Source: Flavobacterium gyeonganense (GTDB lineage: Bacteria > Bacteroidota > Bacteroidia > Flavobacteriales > Flavobacteriaceae). From it: a stretch of 64,000 nt of DNA. How positions within the stretch are numbered: position 1 is the first letter of the stretch; each line of letters begins with the position of its first letter. Below are positions 8,606-17,905 of this stretch, in pieces. The DNA lies in assembly GCF_029625295.1 (NCBI RefSeq), contig NZ_CP121112.1, positions 4,712,001 to 4,776,000 on the forward strand, in the 5' to 3' direction. The translations under genes and the position numbers were made by a program. The notes beneath the pieces were generated by a model that did not search any database, had not been told where the DNA came from, and saw only the letters and a list, made by a program, of their open reading frames with translations.

Positions 8606-9099
8606 TTGGCAATGACGTGATAGACATACAACAGTCACGTCAGGAAAGCAACTGGCAGCGGAAAGGATTTTTAGAAAAACTGTTCACCGCAGAAGAACAG
8701 TTTTTTATACAACAGGATCCTAATCCGGAAATTATGGTATGGGTGTTTTGGAGTATGAAAGAAGCGGCATATAAAATCTATAACCGCGAGACAAAACGAA
8801 GAGAATATATTCCTAAAAAATTAATTTGTAAAATTGTATCTATCGACAACAATTGTATCAGAGGTCAGGTAAGCTGTGGCGAAAATAGCTATCATACAAA
8901 AACCGCAATTTCAGATGATAGTATACATACGATTGCGGTTAGCTGTTTTAGTAACTTAAATAATGTATTTGAAATTGATAAAACTGAAATATTTAAAGAC
9001 CAATATGGAATTCCTTATTTAAGTAATAACAGTAAATCAACTAAAGATGTGTCAGTTAGCAATCATGGTAGATTTGAAAAAATAGTTACTATTATTTAA
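8602..9099 (+). CDS. 4'-phosphopantetheinyl transferase
   Basis: 165 residues, short Sfp/AcpS-superfamily protein. The first motif MIGNDVIDI and the second WSMKEAAYKIY contain the Mg2+-binding Asp and Glu residues. It moves phosphopantetheine from CoA to the Ser of a carrier protein; the adjacent ACP, whose gene it overlaps by four bases (ATGA), is the obvious substrate. As last gene of the operon it completes a self-contained cassette. The final 20 residues are low in similarity to anything I recognise. A weak A6GCT6 palindrome at 9131-9144 is the only terminator-like feature behind it. Confidence 0.85.
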   Translation: MIGNDVIDIQQSRQESNWQRKGFLEKLFTAEEQFFIQQDPNPEIMVWVFWSMKEAAYKIYNRETKRREYIPKKLICKIVSIDNNCIRGQVSCGENSYHTKTAISDDSIHTIAVSCFSNLNNVFEIDKTEIFKDQYGIPYLSNNSKSTKDVSVSNHGRFEKIVTII

Positions 9100-9167
9100 A
9101 GTTGATAAAATTTAATTATTACTTTTAAATAAAAAAGCTTTTTTGTAATTGAATAGAAACTAAAAAA

Positions 9168-10742
9168 ATGCTTGAGAATTTTCCTTTTTATCTGGGCCTG
9201 CTAATCGTTATTTTATTGCTGATTATGCTGGCTAATAAAATAAAAGTAGCATATCCAGTTTTATTGGTATTAGCCGGATTGGTTATCAGTTTTGTTCCGG
9301 GTGTACCTGTTATAAATATAGATCCGGAACTTATTTTTTTTATTTTTTTGCCCCCTTTATTATATGAAGCGGCCTGGACGGTTTCGTGGAAAGAAATGTG
9401 GCGATGGAGGAGAATTATTACAAGTTTTGCTTTTGTGGTTGTGTTTCTGTCAGCACTTTCAGTAGCGTTAGTTGCCAATTATTTTATTCCGGGATTTTCA
9501 ATGGCATTGGGTTTTGTTTTGGGTGGAATCGTATCTCCTCCTGACGCCGTAAGTGCAGGTGCTATATTGAAATTTGTCAAAGTACCAAAAACCTTATCCT
9601 CTATTTTGGAAGGTGAAAGTTTATTGAATGATGCTTCTTCTTTGATAATTTTCAGATTCGCAATGATTGCTGTGGCAACAGAGCAATTTATATTTTCTAA
9701 AGCAGCAACAACTTTTAGCTGGATGATAATTGGCGGTGTGTCGATTGGTCTGTTTATTGGATGGCTTTTTATGAAGGCTCATAAATACTTGCCTACAGAT
9801 GCTAATTCTGATATCGTTTTATCTTTGCTGACACCTTACATTATATATCTGGCTGCTGAAGAAGTACACTGTTCAGGTGTTTTGGCTGTAGTAAGCGGAG
9901 GTTTGCTTTTATCTAACAACAGACATCGTTTTCTTAACAGCAAATCCCGGCTTCGTGGTGTGAATGTTTGGGAAAGTTTCTGTTTTATTCTGAACGGATT
10001 CGTTTTTATGCTTATCGGATTAGATTTGCCCCAGATTACAAACGGCCTTGAAGAAGTCAGCCTGCCTTCAGCAATTGGTTATGGTGTATTAATAACACTG
10101 GTTTTGATCGTCAGTCGGATACTTTCCTCATATGGCGCTGTAGTTGTAACTTTAATTGCCCGTAATTTCATAACTGTAGCTGACACAAGAAATCCTGGCA
10201 TGAAAGTACCTTTTATCCTGGGCTGGACCGGTATGAGAGGCGTTGTTTCACTGGCTGCAGCCTTATCAATACCTGTTTATTTGAATAATGGTAATGGTTT
10301 CCCTCAGCGAAACCTGATCTTGTTTATCACCTTCGTTGTAATTCTTTTGACATTATTAATTCAGGGATTGACATTGCCTTATTTTATTAAAAAAATAAAG
10401 CTTACAGATATTTACGATCCGACACCCCGCGATGAAGCTTACAATCAATTGCGACAAGAATTAGCCCAATATGCGCTGCATTATTTAAAAACGAATTACA
10501 ACGATCAGTTAGACTCTAATACTCCTTTGAAGTATCTTATCAAGAGATGGGAACAGCATAGTAATGGAATTGATGATGAATCTATTGGCACTGATCTCAA
10601 GGTTATTTACCTCGATTTGCTGCATAAACAGAGAGAATGGCTGGTGAATAAAAACAAAGAGGATCAGACTTTAGACGAATCAATAATTAGGCGACAAATG
10701 CATTATCTGGATATTGAAGAAGAAAAATTAAGATACATTTGA
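9168..10742 (+). CDS. Na+/H+ antiporter, CPA1 (NhaP-like) family
   Basis: 524 residues. About twelve hydrophobic segments fill residues 5-420, followed by a hydrophilic cytoplasmic tail of about 100 residues. The conserved ion-binding region is visible as GGIVSPPDAVSAGAIL and EGESLLNDASSLIIF, where the Asp residues carry Na+ or H+, with GWTGMRGVVSLAAALS near the C-terminal end of the membrane part. It exchanges external protons for cytoplasmic Na+ (or K+) across the inner membrane, for pH and salt homeostasis. It is separated from the polyketide operon by 68 bases and converges with the MobA-like gene, their 3' ends overlapping by 15 bases. Confidence 0.92.
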   Translation: MLENFPFYLGLLIVILLLIMLANKIKVAYPVLLVLAGLVISFVPGVPVINIDPELIFFIFLPPLLYEAAWTVSWKEMWRWRRIITSFAFVVVFLSALSVALVANYFIPGFSMALGFVLGGIVSPPDAVSAGAILKFVKVPKTLSSILEGESLLNDASSLIIFRFAMIAVATEQFIFSKAATTFSWMIIGGVSIGLFIGWLFMKAHKYLPTDANSDIVLSLLTPYIIYLAAEEVHCSGVLAVVSGGLLLSNNRHRFLNSKSRLRGVNVWESFCFILNGFVFMLIGLDLPQITNGLEEVSLPSAIGYGVLITLVLIVSRILSSYGAVVVTLIARNFITVADTRNPGMKVPFILGWTGMRGVVSLAAALSIPVYLNNGNGFPQRNLILFITFVVILLTLLIQGLTLPYFIKKIKLTDIYDPTPRDEAYNQLRQELAQYALHYLKTNYNDQLDSNTPLKYLIKRWEQHSNGIDDESIGTDLKVIYLDLLHKQREWLVNKNKEDQTLDESIIRRQMHYLDIEEEKLRYI

Positions 10743-11339
10743 GTTTAAATTAACTATGTAAAGTTCAGTGTAAGATTCAAATGTATCTATATCAGCTATA
10801 TTATTTTGCGTTATAATTTCCCTAACCTCATTTTTATTTCTGTTGATAATTTGCTTAGCTCCTTGATCATTCGACAATGTGATAAGTTCTGAGAAAAATT
10901 TTGCCGGAAAAAGAACGGGTACTCCTCGGTAATCTTCTTTTCTGGTTATCACAATAGCTTCTTTTTCTGTGTTGTGAAGTGCTATTATTGTATTTAAATG
11001 ATGGCTGCTAATAAATGGCTGATCTGCCAAAACAAATAAAACGGCATTCATATCCGTATATTTTTTATTTATTTCAGCTGTTGCCAATGCTATAGAACTC
11101 CCCAATCCTTGCTGCCAGTTTTCATTGATTAGAATATTGGCTGGCGATAAATCTATTTTTTCTCTAATTTCATTTGTATAAGCGCCCAGAACGACAAATA
11201 CTTCAACTGCCTCAACTAAACATGTATTTTCGATAACACTGCCTAATAAAGTTGAATTTTTCCATGGTAGCAACTGCTTCGATTGCCCCATTCTTTTCGA
11301 ATTTCCTGCAGCTAATATTACGATGGCGATTTGATCCAT
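10728..11339 (-). CDS. MobA-like nucleotidyltransferase (molybdenum cofactor maturation)
   Basis: 203 residues. The N-terminal IAIVILAAGNSKRMGQSKQL motif is the nucleotide-binding loop of the MobA/MocA family, with VLFVLADQPF as the metal-binding Asp motif. It probably attaches CMP to molybdopterin, as MocA does for hydroxylases of the xanthine dehydrogenase family. It is the last of five reverse-strand genes that include a molybdenum hydroxylase and XdhC, which supports this specificity over GMP transfer. Fourteen bases separate it from the XdhC gene, so they are co-transcribed. Its 3' end overlaps the convergent antiporter gene. Confidence 0.87.
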   Translation of the reverse strand: MDQIAIVILAAGNSKRMGQSKQLLPWKNSTLLGSVIENTCLVEAVEVFVVLGAYTNEIREKIDLSPANILINENWQQGLGSSIALATAEINKKYTDMNAVLFVLADQPFISSHHLNTIIALHNTEKEAIVITRKEDYRGVPVLFPAKFFSELITLSNDQGAKQIINRNKNEVREIITQNNIADIDTFESYTELYIVNLNSNVS

Positions 11340-11353
11340 TATTTCTACTTAGT

Positions 11354-12361
11354 TTAAGAATGAATAGCACTGATTTTATATTTTAAGGATATAGGTTCCT
11401 CTTTTCGTACTACAGAAAGTATTTCAGCAATAATACTAATAGCAATTTCCTGAGGTGTTTCTGCACCAATACTGATACCTGATGGGCCATAAGTTACATC
11501 GAGCAGACCTTCATTATAAGAATCCGTAAATTCAAAAAAATCGTTTACTATCTGATTTCTTCTCTTAACAGGACCCAAAAGTCCTAAATAAGCTGGTTGC
11601 GCATTTTTTAATCCGATAAGGTACTTTAAATCGGTTGAATAACTGTGTGTCATTAAAACAACTGCTGTTTCACTATCAATAGAAAGTGAGTCAATTTCTT
11701 CAGGAACAAGATGTAAAACCTGATTTGCACCTGGAAAATTAGCAATGGTTTTAGGATCTTTTACAGATGCCACAATGGTAACTTCCCAACCAGTCAATGA
11801 GGCAAAATGACATAATTGTACAGCATCGTGTTCTGATCCAATGATAATTAAATGAAAGCGCGGCTGAAGAATTTGTTTGTAAGAAGTCAATTCTTTATCT
11901 AATTGAGTATTCGAAAAAGACAGTTTCATTCCTTCGAAATGAAACTCGGAACCTAGTCCCGGCTGAATTCCTTCCGTTTTGGTATAAAAAGATTCAATTT
12001 CAAAAGTTTGTCTTTTCTTCACAACACTCTCTAAAGCATCTAAAACAGCTGTATCAGGAGAAAAAGGTTCCAAAAGAATATATAGAATACCTTCGCATCC
12101 CAGTCGGTACCTTCCATCATAAACCATGATTTTTGCTTTGTGATCCAAAAATACAGACTGGGATTGTTTGAGGATTTCACTTTCAACACAGCCTCCGCTC
12201 ACAGCTCCAGTCATTGAATTGTTTTCAAAAATCAGCATACGCACACCTGGTCTTCTGTATGAGGAACCTTCGATAGTCACTACGGTAGCCATAACGCTTT
12301 TAAGTCCGATTGCCTGTGCTAAAATGTATGATTCTTTTAATTTTAATAATTCGTGCATCAT
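11354..12361 (-). CDS. XdhC/CoxI family molybdenum cofactor insertion protein
   Basis: 335 residues. The N-terminal XdhC/CoxI domain shows ATVVTIEGSSYRRPGVRMLI and MTGAVSGGCVESEI; the C-terminal part is a Rossmann-like domain (HLIIIGSEHDA) ending in YGPSGISIGAETPQEIA. Proteins of this family sulfurate and insert the molybdenum cofactor into xanthine dehydrogenase-type enzymes. The gene lies directly behind the large molybdenum subunit gene (57 bases) and before the MobA-like gene. The conserved Cys of the GGCVE motif, proposed to bind cofactor in relatives, is present. Confidence 0.92.
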   Translation of the reverse strand: MMHELLKLKESYILAQAIGLKSVMATVVTIEGSSYRRPGVRMLIFENNSMTGAVSGGCVESEILKQSQSVFLDHKAKIMVYDGRYRLGCEGILYILLEPFSPDTAVLDALESVVKKRQTFEIESFYTKTEGIQPGLGSEFHFEGMKLSFSNTQLDKELTSYKQILQPRFHLIIIGSEHDAVQLCHFASLTGWEVTIVASVKDPKTIANFPGANQVLHLVPEEIDSLSIDSETAVVLMTHSYSTDLKYLIGLKNAQPAYLGLLGPVKRRNQIVNDFFEFTDSYNEGLLDVTYGPSGISIGAETPQEIAISIIAEILSVVRKEEPISLKYKISAIHS

Positions 12362-12418
12362 ACTTTAATCCTTTTTTGCAATAATTTTTCCCTTAGCATT
12401 TGAATATTTACTAATTGA

Positions 12419-14581
12419 TTAAACTGTTCCAAGGCTGAAAGGCAAAGTTCTGATTCGTTTTCCTGTCAAATCAAATATAGCATTGGTTAATGCGGGAGCA
12501 AAAGGCGGTAGCGCCGGTTCTCCTACTCCGCCTGCATCTTCTTCATTCTCTATGATATGCACTTCTATCAAGGGGATTTCATTAATGCGGGGCATCGGAT
12601 AATCATAAAAATTATGCTGTTCTACGATATTTTCTTTGAATGTAATCTGATGTGTTGTTGCGGCACCCAGTCCCATGACAATAGAACCTTCAATCTGTGC
12701 GTGAATGATATCCGGATTTACATACCATCCACAATCCATAACAGCCCAGACTTTGTCTATTTTTACACCGCCAGCAGGATTTTTGGAAACTTTTACAACC
12801 TGTCCTACCGTTGAATTGAAGCATTCTGTAATAGCAACGCCATATCCTTCATTTTTTTTACGGTTTTTCCAGTCTGAAACTTCCTCCATTTTATCAATTA
12901 ATTTTTGACAGCGCTCTTCCTGTAAATGCTCCCGGCGAAAACTTAACGGATCTTTTCCCGCTTCGTGTGCCATTTCATCAATGAAACTTTCATAGGCAAA
13001 TCCGTTTGTAGAAGCGTATACGGATCTCCAGAAACTTGTTGGAATACTGGTTTCAAAAAGAACATCTGAAAAGCTTACGTTTTTTACGCTTTCATAATAA
13101 GGTTTTAGAAATCCTTCACTGATACTTCCATTAGGCTTGTTCTTTGGGGCTCCACTCCAGTGTCCATTGTTTTGACCCGCCATTCTGAACTTTAAAGCTT
13201 CCATTTTTCCATTCGAAACAGTTCCTTCACAGCGGTAGGAAATTCCGGGACGAAAAGGTCCTAAAGTAGCATCATCTTCCCGTGTCCAGACAACCTGAAC
13301 CGGGCCGGCAATTTCCTTTGAAACCGCTACGGCCTCATACGGATAGTCGTTCATAGCTTTACGGCCAAAGCCACCGCCCAGAAAAGTCATATTTACAATT
13401 ACTTTCTCTTTATCTATTGCAAACTTTTTACTTATATAATCCTGAACCCAGCCAGGGGCCTGTACTGGTCCCCAAATTTCAATTGAATCACCTTTGTGAT
13501 GTGCAATGCAATTTACTGGCTCCATCGCAACGTGTGACTGATAGGGAGTTTGATAAACAACGTCTAATTTCTTATCTGTTTTAGATAATACTTCGGTTGG
13601 ATTTCCCTGACCTTTAAAAAGCATTCCTTCTTCTGTTTTGAGAAGATTATTTTGTGTTTCGAATATTTCAGGCGTACTCCAGTGTTTGAAACCGCTACTA
13701 TCCCACTCTACTTTCAATTGTTTTCTGCCTTCAAGAGCAGCCCAGGTTGAAGTAGCAACTACGGCAACACCTTCACGGATATGCTCGTAATATCCCATGT
13801 TAACTTTAAAAACGCGTTTCACACCCGGAATTTTTAATGCAGCGGTAGCATCAAAACTTTTGACTTTACCAAGATAGCGGGGATCACGTTCTACGGAGGC
13901 AAATAACATTCCCGGAATTCTCTTGTCAAGTCCAAAAATTAATTCACCATTAGTTTTAAGAGGTGTGTCAATTCTTCGAAGAGGTTTTCTAATCAGTTTA
14001 TATTCAGAAATTTTCTTCGATTTTGGTTCTTTTGGAACTTCAAGTTTTGAAGCTGCCTCAGCAAGTTCTCCATAATGCAGTTTTTTGCCGGATGGCTTAT
14101 GAAATACATGTCCTGATTCTGCATAGCATTCAGTACTAGGAACATTCCATTTTGTGGCTGCTGCAGTAATAAGCATTTCACGTGCACCAGCGCTTAATTT
14201 TAGCAGTTTTTTATATGCAGAACGAATCGTTGAACTTCCTCCGGTAATTTGTCCGCCATATTTTTTTTCGTTACCAATAGCAAAGATGACATTGATCTCT
14301 TTCATGTCAACTTCAAGTTCCTCAGCCACAATTTGCGGAACCGACTGATAAGAACCTTGCCCCATTTCTGCCCTGTGGTTTACAATGGTCACTTTTCCTG
14401 ACGGATTGATAATAATCCAGGGACATAATTCGATTTCTGAATCACTTAATTCGGAAGGTCTTACCAGTACCGGTGCACCATTTGCCGGGAAGTAAAACCC
14501 AAGACACAATGCAGCACCTCCTAATCCGGTAAGTTTCAGGAAATTTCGTCTTGTAGTATCAATGTTGTTATTTTGAGTCAT
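12419..14581 (-). CDS. molybdenum hydroxylase large subunit (isoquinoline 1-oxidoreductase beta-like), Tat-exported
   Basis: 720 residues from the ATG at 14581; an in-frame upstream ATG at 14626 would overlap the cytochrome gene and precede the Tat signal by 15 residues, so I prefer the inner start. Residues 11-17 are RRNFLKL, a twin-arginine motif, followed by a hydrophobic stretch, so the folded enzyme is exported. The molybdopterin domain includes GGSSTIRSAYKKL, a glycine-rich FLGGGFGRKA loop and a C-terminal GGVGEPALPPFAPA segment containing the catalytic Glu of GVGEP. It hydroxylates an aldehyde or N-heterocycle; the substrate is unknown. Electrons pass to the 2Fe-2S and cytochrome c subunits encoded upstream. 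Confidence 0.9.
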   Translation of the reverse strand: MTQNNNIDTTRRNFLKLTGLGGAALCLGFYFPANGAPVLVRPSELSDSEIELCPWIIINPSGKVTIVNHRAEMGQGSYQSVPQIVAEELEVDMKEINVIFAIGNEKKYGGQITGGSSTIRSAYKKLLKLSAGAREMLITAAATKWNVPSTECYAESGHVFHKPSGKKLHYGELAEAASKLEVPKEPKSKKISEYKLIRKPLRRIDTPLKTNGELIFGLDKRIPGMLFASVERDPRYLGKVKSFDATAALKIPGVKRVFKVNMGYYEHIREGVAVVATSTWAALEGRKQLKVEWDSSGFKHWSTPEIFETQNNLLKTEEGMLFKGQGNPTEVLSKTDKKLDVVYQTPYQSHVAMEPVNCIAHHKGDSIEIWGPVQAPGWVQDYISKKFAIDKEKVIVNMTFLGGGFGRKAMNDYPYEAVAVSKEIAGPVQVVWTREDDATLGPFRPGISYRCEGTVSNGKMEALKFRMAGQNNGHWSGAPKNKPNGSISEGFLKPYYESVKNVSFSDVLFETSIPTSFWRSVYASTNGFAYESFIDEMAHEAGKDPLSFRREHLQEERCQKLIDKMEEVSDWKNRKKNEGYGVAITECFNSTVGQVVKVSKNPAGGVKIDKVWAVMDCGWYVNPDIIHAQIEGSIVMGLGAATTHQITFKENIVEQHNFYDYPMPRINEIPLIEVHIIENEEDAGGVGEPALPPFAPALTNAIFDLTGKRIRTLPFSLGTV

Positions 14582-14609
14582 CTGATAATTATTAAAATTA
14601 AGACCAATA

Positions 14610-15224
14610 CTATTTGGCTGGAGCATAAGCGCCAGTTTTCAGCCAGATAATCCATGCTTTTTTAAATTCGGCATGCGTTAAGGGCGGAGCGGCTCTTCCT
14701 TTTCCCATGTTCCAGCCTGCTTTTACCAAACCATCGTCGGCATGCTCAATAAGTTTCTGTAAATCCTTATTTCCATTAAGTTTTGGGTTTACAAGTTGTT
14801 TGGCTAGTTCGTGGGCTGTTTTTCCTTCAAATACCATTTTCATATCAGCCGGAGGTAAATGCCAATCGGGGTTTCCGGGCGGAGTATGCAGTCCGGGGCT
14901 GTTTGATGGCTGATGGCAGTTGGCACACTTCATCGCATACATACCTTTTCCGTCTTTGCCTCGTTTGGGCTGCATGCTGTGTACAACACTATTATCTCCC
15001 TGAAGCGGAATATCCCCTTTTGGATGACAATTGACACAACGCGGACTCATCAATACTTTATATACCAGTTTAAATGCTGTAACGGATGCAATACTGTCTT
15101 TTTTTATCGGTACGATAGAGATATATTCTTTTTCTGCTTTCTGATTTTTTGAAACAGTAAATGCCAGTCCAATACCTGAAGCTAATAATATGGCTATTAC
15201 TATAAATTTTGTTTTTGTTGACAT
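14610..15224 (-). CDS. diheme cytochrome c-like subunit of the molybdenum hydroxylase
   Basis: 204 residues with an N-terminal membrane/signal segment (FIVIAILLASGIGLAF) and two heme c motifs, CVNCH at about residue 63 and CANCH at about residue 99; distal Met candidates follow. It is periplasmic or anchored to the inner membrane. Encoded between the small and large hydroxylase subunits, it is the natural electron acceptor that passes electrons from the 2Fe-2S protein to the respiratory chain. The gene begins six bases after the small-subunit stop. Domain name assigned from the heme motifs and context only. Confidence 0.85.
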   Translation of the reverse strand: MSTKTKFIVIAILLASGIGLAFTVSKNQKAEKEYISIVPIKKDSIASVTAFKLVYKVLMSPRCVNCHPKGDIPLQGDNSVVHSMQPKRGKDGKGMYAMKCANCHQPSNSPGLHTPPGNPDWHLPPADMKMVFEGKTAHELAKQLVNPKLNGNKDLQKLIEHADDGLVKAGWNMGKGRAAPPLTHAEFKKAWIIWLKTGAYAPAK

Positions 15225-15230
15225 AGTTTT

Positions 15231-15704
15231 TTATCTATCAGAGTTTGTTTTTTTCTGAATTTCTGAAGCCAGATGAATAGCTTTACGTATTCGTGGATAA
15301 GTACCACATCTGCAGATGTTTCCGGCCATGGCATCGTCTATATCCTGATCTGTCGGATTTGGATTTTCCCGAAGAAGTACCGCTGCCGACATAATTTGTC
15401 CCGAATGGCAATATCCACATTGAGGGACGTCGATTTCCTGCCAGGCTTTTTGCGCCGGATGATCGTTATTTTGAGATAATCCTTCTATAGTAACTACATT
15501 TTTACCTTTGGCACGGCTCATTTTAGTTACGCATGAGCGAACTGCTTCACCATCCAGATGTACTACACAAGCTCCACATTGCGCAACCCCACAGCCAAAT
15601 TTTGTTCCGGTAAGTCCCAATGTATCACGAATTGCCCAAAGGAGTGGCATATCCGGGCTGACATCCAGATTTTCGGTTTTGCCGTTTACAGTTAGTTGTA
15701 TCAT
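15231..15704 (-). CDS. 2Fe-2S small subunit of the molybdenum hydroxylase (IorA/CoxS-like)
   Basis: 157 residues. The N-terminal plant-type ferredoxin domain binds one 2Fe-2S cluster through FGCGVAQCGACVVHLDG plus a later Cys, and the C-terminal helical domain binds the second through QCGYCHSGQ and NICRCGTYPR. It shuttles electrons from the molybdenum site. It has no signal peptide; like its homologs it is probably co-exported with the Tat-carrying large subunit. It is the first gene of the five-gene reverse-strand operon. A TATGTTTG box on the reverse strand at 15761-15768 could be its -7 promoter element. Confidence 0.92.
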   Translation of the reverse strand: MIQLTVNGKTENLDVSPDMPLLWAIRDTLGLTGTKFGCGVAQCGACVVHLDGEAVRSCVTKMSRAKGKNVVTIEGLSQNNDHPAQKAWQEIDVPQCGYCHSGQIMSAAVLLRENPNPTDQDIDDAMAGNICRCGTYPRIRKAIHLASEIQKKTNSDR

Positions 15705-16272
15705 AAATATAGTTCTGATTTTAAGTGGTCTTTTTCGTTTCCTAATTTACAAAAAAAACACAAACATATCAATGCATCCTGCAATTTGACATTGTTCTAA
15801 AAAACTCTTAAAAGTGTTGGCTTAAATTAGTAAAAAACATCTTTATATGATTTAATGTATTGATAATAAAATAATTAAGCATTTTAGTAGTGTGTTTTTT
15901 TTTCACTAATTTACATTTGTGAAGCAACTTAAAAATTAAACGATGAATATTCATATCATAAAGCCAATGAAAAATCAAATATAGAAACGAGAAAATATGT
16001 ACTGATGAAAAAATAACTTAAAACAGATATTAACCTAAAGAAAATGCAGGCCCGCAATTTAAGGAAAAGGGTGAATACACAATAACCAACCAAGTTCAAG
16101 TCGAATTTGGAGCTACACTTTATCACTTTCGACTTTTTAAACTTAATCACTATATTTGCACTTTCAAATAAAAAGACTTCAAAAAATGTGAATAAATAAT
16201 TTCTTTCAGATATAAAGACGGCAAGCCAGACTTTTGGTTTTTGCCATTATATTAATACTTAAGAAAGAGACT
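15705..16272. other. 568-bp divergent intergenic region with promoter-like boxes
   Basis: No convincing gene. On the forward strand TACATTTG at 15912-15919 and TATATTTG at 16151-16158 match the Bacteroidota -7 box; the second is the best candidate promoter for the ABC-F gene. On the reverse strand TATGTTTG (15761-15768) could serve the molybdenum hydroxylase operon. Short translated stretches after the box at 15912 stop within 14 codons and may be remnants of a lost gene, but I cannot identify one. Confidence 0.4.
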
Positions 16273-17856
16273 ATGCTTATTCTACAAAACATTTCATATA
16301 CACATTCTAATAAAAAATTGCTGTTCAGTAACATTAGTTTAACAGTAAATAGCGGAAACAAAACAGCACTGGTAGGGCATAATGGTTCCGGGAAATCAAC
16401 ATTACTAAAAATTATTGCAAAGGAACTATTTCCGTCAGGCGGAATATTGGAAACCGATACAAAACCCTATTATATTCCACAGATTTTTGGCCAGTACAAT
16501 CATTTAACAATTTCAGAAGCTTTACAGATAAATGCAAAACTTACTGCTCTGCATGAAATTCTGGAAGGCAATGTAAATGAATCAAACTTAAAGGTACTTA
16601 ACGACGACTGGGCTATCGAAGAACGCTGTAATGAAGCCTTGAAGTACTGGTGTCTAAATGATTTAGAATTAACTAAAAAGCTGAAATTTTTAAGTGGTGG
16701 TGAAAAAACTAAAGTGTTTCTGGCCGGCATTATGATTCACCAGCCCAAACTTATACTGCTTGATGAACCAAGTAATCATTTGGATATTGAAGGAAGAGCA
16801 TTATTGTATCAGTTTATAAAATCTTCTTCAGCCACAATCCTTATTGTAAGCCACGACCGGAAAATATTGAATTTACTGGATACAACTTGTGAGTTAAAAG
16901 CAAACGGAATCAAAACGTACGGAGGTAATTACGATTTTTATCAGAAACAGAAAAATATTGAAAAAGATGCATTAGCACAAGATATTCATTCAAAAGAAAA
17001 AGCGCTGCAAAAAGCCAGAGAAAAACAACGGGAAACCATAGAGAGACAGCAAAAGTCTGATTCGAAAGGAAAAAGGAAGCAGGAAAAATCCGGAGTTGCC
17101 CGAATTATGATGAATACTTTAAAAAATAAGGCCGAAAATAGCACTTCAAAAACCAAAAGCGTACATATAGAGAAGATTGGTGGTATTATGCATGAATTAC
17201 GTGAATTGCGTGACGAAGTTTCGAGTCTGGATAAAATGAAATTCGGTCTGGACCATTCGCGATTACACAATGGTAAAATTCTTGTGGCAGCCGAATTCGT
17301 TAATTATGGCTACAATAGCCAATGGATTTGGACAACAGATTTGAATTTTCAGATAGTCAGCGGAGAACGTATTTCCATAAAAGGAAATAATGGATCAGGA
17401 AAAACAACGCTGATAAAGCTGATTTTAGAAGTTCTTCAGCCAAAAAAAGGAATCTTAAAAATAGCTGACTGCAAAATGATTTATATTGATCAGGATTATT
17501 CTTTAATTAATAATGAATCAACTGTTTACGAGCAGGCAGAGCAATGTAATAGCTCCAGTTTAGAAGAACACGACATCAAAATGAGGCTGAATCGGTTTTT
17601 GTTTACACGCTCCGACTGGGACAAGCCCTGCCGTTATTTAAGCGGAGGTGAAAGAATGCGTCTGATGCTTTGCGGCTTAACAATAACAAATGAAGCACCT
17701 GATGTAATTATTTTAGATGAGCCAACGAATAACCTGGATTTACAAAATATCGAGATATTAACCGCTGCTTTAAATGAATATAAGGGCACATTGATTTTAG
17801 TTTCTCATGATGAAACTTTTCTGGAACAAATTAGTGTTGAACTAAACCTTCGGTAG
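16273..17856 (+). CDS. ABC-F family ATPase (ribosome-associated)
   Basis: 527 residues from the ATG at 16273 (MLILQNISYTH), a better start than the upstream non-ATG extension. Two ABC domains are fused in one chain: Walker A GHNGSGKST and signature LSGGEKTK in the first, GNNGSGKTT and LSGGERMR in the second, each with a Walker B LLDEPSNHLD or ILDEPTNNLD motif. They are joined by a Lys/Glu-rich coiled linker, about residues 220-330. There are no membrane segments, so this is an ABC-F protein that acts on ribosomes, either a translation factor or an antibiotic-protection protein. An IS91-like element begins right behind the stop; the C-terminus looks complete. Confidence 0.9.
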   Translation: MLILQNISYTHSNKKLLFSNISLTVNSGNKTALVGHNGSGKSTLLKIIAKELFPSGGILETDTKPYYIPQIFGQYNHLTISEALQINAKLTALHEILEGNVNESNLKVLNDDWAIEERCNEALKYWCLNDLELTKKLKFLSGGEKTKVFLAGIMIHQPKLILLDEPSNHLDIEGRALLYQFIKSSSATILIVSHDRKILNLLDTTCELKANGIKTYGGNYDFYQKQKNIEKDALAQDIHSKEKALQKAREKQRETIERQQKSDSKGKRKQEKSGVARIMMNTLKNKAENSTSKTKSVHIEKIGGIMHELRELRDEVSSLDKMKFGLDHSRLHNGKILVAAEFVNYGYNSQWIWTTDLNFQIVSGERISIKGNNGSGKTTLIKLILEVLQPKKGILKIADCKMIYIDQDYSLINNESTVYEQAEQCNSSSLEEHDIKMRLNRFLFTRSDWDKPCRYLSGGERMRLMLCGLTITNEAPDVIILDEPTNNLDLQNIEILTAALNEYKGTLILVSHDETFLEQISVELNLR

Positions 17857-17905
17857 CACTTACCGTGATTTTGTACCTTACGAATATAATTAAATTCGGT
17901 AAGAT

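Noticed and set aside
9131..9144. AAAAAAGCTTTTTT palindrome as terminator of the PKS operon
   Set aside because: The stem is almost all A-T with no loop, too weak to call; read-through into the antiporter gene cannot be excluded.
15956..16150. Reverse-strand 64-residue ORF in the gap before the ABC-F gene
   Set aside because: Hydrophobic low-complexity translation with no homology I recognise, no promoter or terminator; probably chance in AT-rich DNA.
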